Shown here: positions 1-10,500 of the stretch, piece by piece | How the letters are laid out: every line of letters starts with the position of its first letter | Numbering within the stretch: position 1 is the stretch's first letter | DNA from: Intoshia linei | Lineage: Eukaryota > Orthonectida > Rhopaluridae | Direction: 5' to 3' | Assembly: GCA_001642005.1 (NCBI GenBank) | Contig: LWCA01000553.1 | Span: 1 to 23,675, forward strand | Length of the DNA: 23,675 nt | Notes under the pieces: generated by a model | Told to the model about the DNA's origin: nothing | Database searches by the model: none | Seen by the model: only the letters and a program-made list of their open reading frames with translations | Position numbers and translations under genes: made by a program

Positions 1-399
1 GAAACTAAACAACGAAACTAAAACAACTTTGTTAATATCATTTTTATATTTATTGCAATGCTTAGCAATTTTGGAAAAATTCGACTAAAATATGTTTAAT
101 AAACATATTCGGTTAATTATTGATACATTATTGGTATTTTTAAATATTTATTAAATTGGTACTGAATATGTATCATCACATTGAAAATGACAAAATAGAT
201 TTTTATAATTTTATTTTTTCTGGAATTTATGCTATTTTGACAAAATTTTTAAAGACTGTTTTTACTTTATTTTAATATTATTGTATCAATAAGATATTGT
301 ATGAAGGAATCTGGAAGATTGTACAAGTTAATCATTTCAAAAAATTTATTATTTAAATTATGATTTATATATAAAGTTCACTTCTCATAGTGATTTTAT
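1..399. other. Intergenic, no gene seen
   Basis: AT-rich sequence up to the left end of a hAT element. No open frame resembles a known protein on either strand, and no RNA gene or repeat was recognised. Nothing further can be supported. Confidence 0.6.
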
Positions 400-1061
400 C
401 AGGGGTTCACGTGGGCCACAGAGAATTTTTGGTGGACCACAGAAAATTTTCAACATTAAAAAAAATTTGGTGTATTAAGCCATAAAATTGCTAATCAAAA
501 TCTATAAATGCATAATGAATTTGAAATATAAATTTAGAATTATGGTTTACAGATCTTCAAAACTTTGAACCAGATGATGAAACCACTCCTGAACTAACTG
601 AAAAATTCTTCCACTTAATTTTATTATTTTAAGTCTTAAAACTAGATTTGAAATTAGTAAGACGAATAGAAAAGAAAGGTGTATTTGGATTTATAGGAAT
701 TCAAGAATCAAATCCAATTGTGTTTAATAATGTTTAACCAAGCATTATTTCTTTACCTACAACATGGCTTGTAGAAGCTGAATTTTCACCAGTGGTCGAT
801 ATTTTTAGTAAGAAGAGGTCAAAATTGGATGTGAACAACCGAGGAATAATGCGATTAAGATGAATAAACTAATAGAAATTGATTACGATTAATTGTGCAA
901 CAAACACCAATACCAAGGCAGTCACTAACTAGTATAAATTTAAATAAACAAAACATTTTACTGTAAATAAAAGTAGATATTTTAAGGTTTTTTAAGGTGG
1001 GCCATGAAATTTTAGGCAAAACTTTTTTGGGCCATTGCCTGAAAAAGGTTAAGAACCGCTG
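400..1061 (+). mobile_element. Non-autonomous hAT transposon, 662 bp, with target duplication
   Basis: The left end begins CAGGGGTTCACG and the right end, read in reverse complement, begins CAGCGGTTCTTAACC; both are typical hAT termini. The flanking 8-mers are GATTTTAT (392-399) and GATTATAT (1062-1069), which match at 7 of 8 positions, as expected for an aged hAT 8-bp target duplication. Just inside the ends the repeated phrases GTGGGCCACAG, GGTGGACCACAG and, near the right end, GGTGGGCCATG are seen. The interior keeps only the last part of a transposase gene in plus orientation, so the element is an internally deleted copy that would depend on a transposase supplied elsewhere. The same terminus appears on the MITE at 20887-21137. 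Confidence 0.85.
738..863 (+). pseudogene. hAT transposase C-terminal remnant (ZBED5/Buster-like)
   Basis: About 41 codons ending in TGA at 861-863 encode a stretch containing LPTTWLVEAEFSPVVDIF, then KKRSKLDV and NRGIMRLR. This is the C-terminal dimerisation segment of hAT transposases of the ZBED5/SCAND3-like group, whose members typically read LPTSWLAEAGFS..V..L..KKRNRLD...RGDLRL. A stop codon lies directly upstream at 735-737, and the rest of the transposase with its catalytic residues is absent. It is a dead fragment inside the 400-1061 element and is not expected to make protein. The assignment comes from family pattern recognition, not a database search. Confidence 0.8.
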
Positions 1062-1240
1062 GATTATATTACATTCTGTATAATTAATTAAAAAAATGGG
1101 ATAGCAATTGTTTTTAAAATTCTTTACGCAAATGTTAACAAAAAAAATTAAGATGGAATAATTCACTTTAAAGTAAAAAGTAATATGATATGATGGTTCC
1201 ACCTGACACAAATTTGGGAACCACTTATTTAAAGGATTGA

Positions 1241-1530
1241 TAATAGTGAATAGTAGATTTTTTAAGTTAGATTTTCAACGTGAATTTATTTTTTAAGTAT
1301 AATAAAAATGTGCCTTCAGCAGAGCTAGGTCCTGTTTGTACGTAGTACATAACATTCAATCTAGTTATATTATTTAGTAGATTGGTATGTTGTTGGTAGG
1401 TTCTATGTACTACGTACAAACAGCACCTAGCTGGACAATTGAGGTTTTTGACCATGAAGGAGTAAATTTCTCAAAATGAAATTTGTGATAAAAAATAATC
1501 TCGAAAAAGTATAATAGAAATATGGCATTT
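1241..1530. repeat. Palindromic repeat family, block A
   Basis: Positions 1241-1366 are repeated almost exactly at 8629-8753. The segment contains a long inverted repeat: arms of 29 nt at 1323-1351 and 1404-1432 differ at one position, start AGCTAGGT and contain CTGTTTGTACGTAGTACATA, with a loop of 52 nt. To the right (1440-1475) is a reversed copy of the family's core unit, GGTTTTTGACCATGAAGG, also found reversed at 16578. To the left, 1270-1322 resembles the same unit in forward orientation, so the block is roughly symmetrical about the palindrome. No protein coding is apparent. It is most likely a piece of a non-autonomous mobile element; its class is unknown. Confidence 0.75.
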
Positions 1531-1967
1531 TTAAAACTCTATTCCTTTTACTTTTTTAAATAAACTGGAACAATCAGACAAATACATTGAACAAATGACA
1601 AAATGATGCATAAATAATAAATCAAATAATAGTATCATAATAATAATACAATATATAATTAAATTATATACATGTATTAAATATTTATGAAATCAGTTAT
1701 TTTTTGAAATATTTATATTACTGTTACCAGTCCCTGCAAATTTTTAGTAGTACCAACATTTCATTGTACATGTAGATCAAATACTTGACAATCAGACTAA
1801 AAAACTGTACCTCATACTGCAAATGATTTATATTCGATTTATACGATTAAAAGATTAATTAAAATTTAATTAATCTTGAAATAAATAACTTAAAATGGCT
1901 CAAATAAATATTTAATAAAGATATTGTTTGTTTTAATAAATTTGATTACAATTAATAAATAATAAGA
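1531..1967. other. Intergenic / 3' flank of the protease gene
   Basis: AT-rich DNA between repeat block A and the protease stop codon. It must contain the protease 3' UTR. No AATAAA is visible on the minus strand close to the stop; an ATTAAA variant lies at 1932-1937. No gene was seen. Confidence 0.5.
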
Positions 1968-3423
1968 TTAACTATTAATTTCTATTGTTTCATTTATCCA
2001 TTTTGTGTAATGTATTACTTTCGTGTATATACCGGGGAAATTAGGTCTAGCACACCCCATTCCAGTAGAAATAATCCCAGTAAGTTCCCAATGATGTAAA
2101 AGATAATTATAACAGATAAAAGGTCCTCCAGAGTCAAACTAAAAATTTATTATTTTAAAAATGTTTACATCTACCCGTATTTTGAACATGTCATTAAAAA
2201 ATACAATGTAGTTAAAGTGTATCAAGTAATTTTTAAACCTGACAGGCATCTTTATTTGTTGCCATTGCACACATCATATCATCATAGAATTTGAAAAATA
2301 TAGAAATATTTTCGTACATTTTAGCACATGCATTCGTATCAACGATTGGTATGTGTATATGTTTAACAGTAGCTGATAATTGACCACCTATAAGTTAATT
2401 TGTTTAATTCACGATTAATTTTTTAAATTAACCTTCTGTTTGATATCCCCAACCAGCCGTAACACATTCTTTTTTCCGATTAATGATTTGCTCGTCATTT
2501 GGAAGACATACAATGTTAATATTTTCAGCATCGAAAGAAACAGGACGACTTAATTTAAGCAGGGCAATATCAACATTTAACCTATTTGGAACTTATTTGA
2601 TAAATACTTTAGAAATATTATTAGGATATACCATCTCTTCCATTAGGAATTATAATTTTTTCTAATTCAATATCTACATGATTTTCTTGTTCTTTGAATA
2701 AATTATGTTCTCCTAAACGTAATTAAATTTAATAAAAAAACTAATTCTCCTCTTTCCCAATGTTAAATTATTGGATGAAATGAGGGATACAGAATACATT
2801 CAATTTTATTTAAGAAACTGTGTAATATAAAATGTTACAATGTACCTATTCTAGCAGTCCAATTTTTAGCATTATCTGATAATAATTCACTCCAAATTGG
2901 TCTACATTTAATATAAATTGAGTATATGATAATAGATATATCCATAATGTATATAATGTAAACTGTGTGTTTAGCCTGCGACCCTACGTAAAATACTAAG
3001 TAGATCAAAAGTATTTTAAAATATTTAAGTTAACCCCTTAATAATTTTAGTATTATAATAATTTATAATAATAATAATATATGGTCTAAACAAAATTCTC
3101 TAAATAACCCATTATTACATTAATGTATAATTATAAATTATGATTAATAGTTAAAATGCATGTAGGTTCTGAAATAACTTGGTTTTCACGCAAATTGTGC
3201 TTGTATCATCTGATTAAAATGGTAATTTAATAGATACATGTATTCAAATATAGAATAAAAAATTTACTCAAAACAATGTGCAGCAGATAGTACCCATTGT
3301 GGTTTAATAAGTGTACCACCACAAATGTGATTTTTTTTATTCATCATTAAACTAACCAACCATGGCCATTCGTGTTTCAAAGATGTCACACCTCCAACTA
3401 TTCGTTTTTGGTGTCTGTCATAT
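1968..3423 (-). CDS. Trypsin-like serine protease (S1 family), catalytic domain, 5' exons missing
   Basis: Six exons, 5' to 3': 3423-3268, 2901-2846, 2712-2632, 2591-2433, 2387-2239, 2138-1968. They join in frame over five GT-AG introns (366, 133, 40, 45, 100 nt) to give 256 residues ending at TAA. An endopeptidase made as a zymogen is expected: the activation site reads QKR|IVGGV. His57 is in AAHC, Asp102 in VDIALLKL and Ser195 in DSGGP; Asp189 in the DACQ segment predicts cleavage after Lys/Arg. The cysteines of the family are in place, including Cys122 (VCLP), which normally pairs with a propeptide cysteine upstream. Two residues are odd: the motif is CQ-FDSGGP instead of CQ-GDSGGP (Gly193 to Phe), and STG replaces SWG (Trp215 to Thr). 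The signal peptide and propeptide were not found; the first exon shown begins at an acceptor in phase 2. The S1 assignment is firm, the natural substrate unknown. Confidence 0.9.
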
Positions 3424-3873
3424 CTAACAAAAATATTATTATATAGCATTTAAACGATAGCTTGTCCACTTTTGATATTTTCTAAAGTTATAAAGAGCCA
3501 TTTTGTATTCACATTTGTATGTGGTATATCTTATCCCTAAATGAAATTATTGCAATGAATACAATAATTTTAAGATATATATAGAACATGGGTCCTCATC
3601 TTCGTGCACGCTGGCACGATTATATCCACGTGTTTGCAATAAAATTTTATTTTTTATGAAAAAAATGCAATTTTACTATAAAATGTAGTTTAATGTGAAC
3701 TGTACACTGTACAGTCTACATTCTTGAAGATAAAAAATTTATTTGAATATAGTATAATAATTTAAGTAAATACAAACAGATTTAATTTTTTTGCTAGATT
3801 CAATAAAAAAATGTATTTACTTACAAGATCAGCAAAAAAGTGGACACTCTACAATATAATTAATACATTAAAG
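3424..3873. other. Upstream of protease catalytic exons, unresolved
   Basis: The missing signal-peptide and propeptide exons of the minus-strand protease should lie at or beyond this stretch. One open piece at about 3470-3537 (minus) follows an acceptor-like TTTAG and contains a cysteine (YKCEYK), but its only possible donor is poor, so I do not call it an exon. Nothing else was recognised. Confidence 0.4.
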
Positions 3874-4319
3874 CAGTGTTTCTCAACCTTTTTTACTGCT
3901 CAGAACTTTTATGAAATTTCAAAAAATCGCGGTACTTAAAAGCATGATCAAAATTTTTTTTCGCATGTCGCATATATAAAACAATTTGATTTTTAATTAA
4001 AAAATTACGCTTCTAATATTGAAAACATAAATTTTTTAATAAAGAAATTTATTTTTCCTTCTCAATGAGAAATTTGGGCCTGATATTTTTTACAGAGATT
4101 TTTAATTCTTGGACGTGTTTTTGAGAGACATACATGAAATTTTTCTTCTACCGACAGCAGCTTTGCCCGTTTCTTATGCCTTATTGCTGTCAATACAGAA
4201 AATCCCAATTCACCAAAGTAGGATGTTGAAAATTGCATTAAAATTTTTAAGGCTTTCTATGCAATTATGGGATATTCCTTTTCAACCAATAACCAAAATT
4301 TATCAAGATTTAAGTTATC
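3874..4319 (-). mobile_element. Decayed hAT transposon, 3' end
   Basis: The plus strand at 3874 begins CAGTGTTTCTCAACCTTTTT, a classic hAT terminal inverted repeat, here the 3' end of an element lying on the minus strand. The transposase remnant at 4062-4319 has the same orientation and ends about 190 nt before this terminus, as expected. I could not find the partner terminus or a copy of the flanking 8-mer CATTAAAG to the right, so the 5' end is lost or too degraded to see; the true element may extend beyond 4319. Confidence 0.75.
4062..4319 (-). pseudogene. hAT transposase C-terminal domain with internal stop
   Basis: One frame of 86 codons ending at TGA (4062-4064) reads like the hAT C-terminal dimerisation domain: DKFWLLVEKEYPIIA, then a stop codon, then KALKILMQFSTSYFGELGFS, then VEEKFHVCLSKTRPRI and ending LCKKYQAQISH. 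Relatives of the ZBED5/FAM200 group typically have FW...EYP.IA..AL..LL.F.TTYLCE.GFS, followed by VE.DLRV.LS...PRI..LC..KQAQ.SH. The internal stop and the absence of the upstream catalytic region make it a pseudogene. It is distinct from the remnant at 738-863, which belongs to a different hAT subgroup by its ending. Confidence 0.85.
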
Positions 4320-7300
4320 ATATTTTAATTTTAAAGTTCTGTCACTTGAAATACTAGAAAGTTCTCATTTAAATTTTCTTATAAGTTTCTAATTAAAAAA
4401 AATCTATTTTATTTATACTTGAAAAGCTTCTTCGCCACCAAAATTCACATACTCATAATTTCCCGGAAAACCTTTAATCATACCCTCCTCGAGGTTTGAT
4501 TATCAGTGGTGGATGCTACTTTTATAAGTAACATTCTAAATTTTTTTAAGTCTTTTTTTTGAAGAGTTAATAATGCTTTTTGCTAAAATCCCCCATCTCC
4601 CCACAAGGAGTAAGGAACACACGGAATTTATCCGGTAAAACGAGTTGCCTCTCTCACACTATGAAGAAGCATCCAGGCCCGTGGAAAAGAACGTTTTAGT
4701 TAAATATCATTATAAAGAGGTAAGTAACTTATTAAATTATTTCAAGAAAGTTGAGCCAGTCAAAACCCACCTTCTTTGTAATATTTCTCATAAAGATAAT
4801 CTGAATTATTATTACTTTTTAACATCATTTTTCAGGTTCCCATACTCACAACGTATAATGCTTTTATTAAAATTTATTTGATTTTATTTTGATTTTAAGC
4901 ATTTATCGAAAAAAATTAAATTGGTTAATATTTACCCCCACTCATGTAATTATTGACAGTCATACAAACATATAATGATAACTATAAAATATGTATTGTA
5001 AGTATAATCTGCTTTATTTATGATTCTATAATTCCTTTTATGATTTTACCATATTTTATAGGCCCTTTTATTTTTTTAAATTCCGTTCTATAATAGGGTA
5101 TACATTGTATACTACACAATTTATGTTCTACGTTTACGAGTTTGAGATTGTCAGATAGGAACAATGAATGTTAAATGAATAAGTAATATACATTGTTGTT
5201 TCTTGTATCCTATACATTATTATATTATGCTTATTTCATATATTTATTCATTCATGAATAAAATAAATTACTGATTTTTATGTTCAACGTAATTTTTACT
5301 CACACCACATTGATTCATTTTGTCTAAATTTTTTATTAAATTAAGTCTTGATAAAAATTTAAATATACAATATACATATATATTATACGTGTATTATATC
5401 CTTGCTTCAGAATTTAATTTATTTAGATTTTGAGAACTACACATAGTGTGAAATATTTAATTTATTATCTTAATGTTTTTTCACAGCTATAACGGTTATT
5501 AAGGCCCACTAACTCTCCGTAATATTGAATATATAAAACATGTATAAACATTTGAATGCATCCTTTATTCTGTGAAATTTATTTTATCAATTTTTCACAT
5601 TTTTATTATTTCATTTATTTATAAATTGTTATTTAGTTATCAATTTGATTGTTAATACAATAACGTTAATGTAATAAAATAATATACCTGAACTTTGAAT
5701 ATCATCATATCTATTGAAACTCTTCTGATGCTATAATTGCATATTTATTAGATTATAAGTCTGAATTGTTTAATTATACATTAGTAAAATAAAGATTTTT
5801 GAGAAAACTATACATAAATAAACCTGTAGATGGTTTCAGTTTTATGTCCAGTCAATGTATTCTGATTTTCATGAAAATTTTTTAAATACAGAATTATATA
5901 TACGCAAATACATGTATTTTCGGAAATTATTTTTTTATATTAGCTATCTATTTCAATTAATTTACTGTTATTCGATATAATTATATATACATGCATAATT
6001 AATATTATAAGGGGAATTAATCCAGTTATCATACATAAGAGAATGTTCAAAAATATTAATTTAGTTAAATATTATAATTTATATAAATTTACAGTCAACG
6101 CTCTAAAAGTAACTGCTCTTCTAACAAAACTGTAATACTGACAGTATAATATATTGTATACATTACGAACATTGTAAATTCGATTTACTAAGTACATATT
6201 TATGTATTAATGTATGTATACATAATATTACTATTATATTACATTTATTAATTTAATTGACTAAAAAGGTTAAAAAATATTGTGCGACCAATTTCAGCAA
6301 ATATTTATTTTTCAGTTTAGATCGAAACAATATTATGGTCAGAATGATATTTAATCTATATTTAAATCCATAAAAAATAAATCACACATTCTTATATATT
6401 AATTTATTATAGATTTTATTAGCAGGTATATAGATGTAGAAACCTTATATAATATATTTAATCATTAAATACAAAAATAATACCCAAAAATAATTTTTTT
6501 TTTCATTCACGTGAAAATTGGGAATTCTATCGTATTGGCTGTAGAGGTCAAAAATCATTGCCTGTATCGCATAATTCGATAGAAAAAAACAAATAGATAA
6601 TTGCAGATATACCTGCATCATATTCAGTTTAACTTATTTTCGATAATGAATTGTGTATCAACATGTAAAATAACAATGTACAAGTACAATGTAATCAATA
6701 TTTTGAAAATAATAATATTGATTTAAAATATACATAATTATCTCTGTGTGAATTTATATTTCATAATATCAAATATTTTGATTAAATATCAGAATTACAT
6801 GTATTAAAAAATTACTTTTCAATAACTCAACTATATTTTGTATATTTTAAAATGAGCTTATTAACATGAATGTAATGAATTATTAAATTCAAATAATTTT
6901 AACGTTTTTAGAAGTAATATACACATAAAGGTTAATTGTATTTATCAGACGTTTACTAAAATATTGTATATATTCACATGTATGTTTATTATGTTGCATA
7001 TTATGTAATATATTCACAAGAAATTGTTAACAATTATGTATATGACGGCAATCATTAAATAGTTCCAATAATGTATTTATTTTGGAACTGATATCTTTTT
7101 AATTTTTTTGAGAAATTGAACTGAAAGCTCATATGACGGATCTGCATAAATTTTTGAATGTTTATCACATCATTTGTTACGGTAAAGTAATAATGTTAAT
7201 AAATATCTACAAAAGGTGTACTAAATTATTGTATTTTAAATAATTAATACTACGTGTATTATAAATTATAATAGTAAATATATTAAGGTTAAGGGGTCTA

Positions 7301-7554
7301 GAAGCATTTTTACATGTGAAGCTGTCTTCATAATAAATGTATTACGTTCCTAGATTTGATTAAATATTTTATAGAAATGTGTTTTCATTTTATTATTACC
7401 ATTAAAAATTAATTAAATTAATTATTTTTAGAAATCGAATAAATGGCACTGGATTAAGATTCTTAAATGAATTTCTTAACTAAAGATGGTAAAAATGTAT
7501 GTTGGAAAAAAAATATAACGAATAACCAAAATAAATTTATTTTGACAAATTTAC
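4320..7554. other. 3.2 kb AT-rich intergenic region, no gene seen
   Basis: Open frames here are short and match nothing I recognise. The part from 4400 to 4700 is less AT-rich and may be decayed mobile-element sequence, because it adjoins the hAT remnant. From about 4900 to 7500 the sequence is mostly simple A/T mixtures with many ATAT and TTAATTA runs. The 3' flank of pyruvate carboxylase and possibly the protease promoter and first exons lie within it. No RNA gene was identified. Confidence 0.5.
7536..7541 (-). terminator. Polyadenylation signal AATAAA of pyruvate carboxylase
   Basis: TTTATT on the plus strand is AATAAA on the minus strand, 13 nt after the pyruvate carboxylase stop codon. 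The implied 3' UTR is very short. The two unknown genes to the right have AATAAA at a similar distance, which supports the reading. Confidence 0.55.
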
Positions 7555-10500
7555 TTAGTTTTTATCTGTTGATCGTAATTGTATTAATAAATCTCCAGAT
7601 TCTACATTAGAATTTTTGACAATATTTATTTTTTCAACGATTGCTTCATCAACTGGGCAGGTGATAGAATTTTCCATTTTCATTGCGCTTATTGTTAGTA
7701 ACTTTTTACCTTTACGAACCACGTCTCCTTCACTAACATTTATAGACAGAATGTCTCCTGGCATTATAGCTCCAATAGAAAATGGATCTCCTTTTATAGC
7801 TTTAGCACGTTTTGTAGAAATCTAAAATTCAATATATTATCAAGTTAATAATTGTATTATTATTAATTAGTTATTAATAATTATTAGTGTGAAATTGTTG
7901 AAGTTGATAATTATTTAAAAAATAAAGTAAATCAAGGTACAAGGTAGGAAATAAATAATTATATAACATTACCTTTTTATCTTTCAAATTAGGAATCGTT
8001 ATACATCTAGTTTCTCCATTTAATCTAACAAAACATTCGATATTTCCTGTACTGTCTGTTATTCCTTTAGAAAGCATTTGAACTTGCAACATTTTTCCTT
8101 TTTCCAATTCAATTTCTATACTTTCACCTTCTTCCAACCCGAAAAAGAATGATCGTGTATCTAACAAACAAACTGGACCATATTTTTTATAATACTCAAG
8201 ATATTCATTATAAACTGATGGATACAGTGCGCAACTAACCAGGTCTGATTTTTTAGCTGCAAATTCATGATCTATATAAATTTGTTCCTTTAATTTTTCA
8301 AAATCAAAAGGTGCCATGTTCACTCCAGGTCTGACACTATCATTAACAATAGTATCCTTTAATATCTAATATATTATAATTACATTAAAATGAATTAATA
8401 ACTAAAATTTAAACTATATATACAGTGTCATGGATAACCAAATTTACTTTTTAGTGACCCATTTGAAAAATATAAACCAGTAATAAACAATCATTTATGA
8501 CTATATTAAATTTTAAAATCAAAATTGTAATTTTATAAATATGATAAAAATTTAATTTTAATATATTTTTTTTATTATCAAATTTATCCTTAACTTTAAC
8601 TAAATTGCCGGTTTGTGTTCCCGGTTTATAATAGTGAATAGTAGGATTTTTAAGTTAGATTTTCAACGTGAATTTATTTTTTTGATATAATAAAAATTGC
8701 CTTCAGCAGAGCTAGGTCCTGTTTGTACGTAGTACATAACAGTCAACCTAGTTCACTATAATATATTTTGTTATTATTTATTCTAATAATATTTTTTTTA
8801 AATAATCCATATTTTAATAATTGGTTTTATTTTAAATAATTTTTATCAATTATTTAAATTTGTTATAATGAATTAATTCACATCACTAGTAAAGATTATA
8901 AATAATCTTTGTCTGGTTTTCTATGATCCGTCACTGAAATCAGAATCTTTCATAGACTTTCACATACCCAAATTTATCTGTTATCGTTTATTTCAATAAA
9001 AAAGAGTACTAGTAATTTAAAAATTTTATATTTCTATTACAGTTTTTTCCAGGGGAAAAAGTAAGATTAGTTTCAATCTCAGAGACATACATCTTCAGTC
9101 AAAAACCCAAATTATATTTTTTTTACATCAAACGAGTCTTAAAAATTATAAAAATATGTATTCGACACACATTACAAAATCATGAACATTATTATAAATT
9201 TCAATTTCTTAAAGGTAAATCTTCAAAATCAAAACCACAAATTACCCTTACCAAAATACAAATGAAAAAAATAATATAGTCCCAGATTTAAAAAAACCAT
9301 ATATATACAGATTTTTCGATTTAAAAAATATATAAAACTGAAATATCACAAAGTTAAGCCACAAAGTTAATGGTCAAAAAAAAAATTTACAATTTAAACC
9401 ATTTTTAGTGAAATTATTTCATTATCAAAAAATTAGATATAAACATCAAAATATATTATGGGAAGTAATTAATTTGTCAGTATTTACTTTGAAATTTTTT
9501 AATAAAAAATTTTCTGTATTTTCAACATAAAATTGTCAGTATACACATTAAAATATCAGTAATAAAAAGTATTTTGTCAGTATTCAATTACATATTTGCC
9601 AGTTTTTAATTACTTTCTTGTCAGTATATAATTGCATTTTTGTCAGTAAATATATTAACTAGATCAGTATTTATCGAAAATTGTAAGTAACTCAACAAAA
9701 AAGTATATAGAAATAAACCAATTTTATAAAATAATACTGTATTAGTAAAAAAATTGAATTGTAAGTTTGATGATTTTTTCGTGTCAGTATAAAAATTAAA
9801 AATCTAGTTTTTGAAATAATATATCATCATTACAGACCCAAGTTAAAACTGAAATATTAACATACCATATTATACTTACAAACCATATTACAAAAAAATT
9901 AGAAATATTCTATGGTGTTATCACCAGAGAATATTTTTTTATGAAATAAATTTTTTGTCAGTTTCATTTTATACAAAACATTCAATTTAAATATTGTCAA
10001 TATTTAAATTATTGACAAAATAATTTTTTTTTACTGCCCTTCAAATTTAAATACTGACAATCAATAATTTATACTGGCACCTTGTCAATTGGCACCTAAA
10101 ATACTGACGCAATAAATGCTGGATAAAATTATACTATTTACTATTACTAATCCTTTAAAGGAGTGATGTTTTACTTTTTTTGTGTAAAATTAAAAAACCC
10201 TACACTCGGCAAATATAGGTGCTGGTCTGTACGAAATACAAACAGCAGAGCTAGTATTATATATTTATATTACATTTTTCCTGAAATCTTCATTAAAACC
10301 ATTAGGTGGTATACCCATTTCACCTTTCATAAATTGAAACAAGGAGTCTGGAAAAGACAGTGTATGCGCTTGTTTTAATACATCTTTTTCGGTCATTAAA
10401 TTATTATTCACCATAAATTGAGCCAAATCGCCTACCACCTTGGAAATAGGAGTGACCTATCGTTATACTTAATTCATGTCAAAAATCTATCTTACTTTAG

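Larger units (their letters stand above)
8366..10273 (-). other. Pyruvate carboxylase intron 18 (1908 nt), mostly repeats
   Basis: The longest intron of the gene. It starts GTAATA after exon 18 and ends TATTAG before exon 19, phase 0. About 1.6 kb of it (8629-10254) is repeat block B, whose right edge lies 19 nt from the 5' splice site. Introns elsewhere in this gene are commonly 34-51 nt, so the size is probably explained by insertion and expansion of the repeat. Confidence 0.85.

Noticed and set aside
3470-3537. Possible protease propeptide exon containing YKCEYK
   Set aside because: The acceptor is plausible and a cysteine is expected upstream, but there is no good donor that matches the phase of the next exon.
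4645-4881. Plus-strand open frame of 78 codons
   Set aside because: Begins at a non-ATG codon, low complexity, no recognisable motif and no splice context.
7616-7825. Plus-strand open frame of 69 codons
   Set aside because: Antisense shadow of the biotin carrier domain exon; no independent support.
10163-10378. Plus-strand open frame of 71 codons
   Set aside because: Antisense to pyruvate carboxylase exon 18 and to the palindrome of block B.
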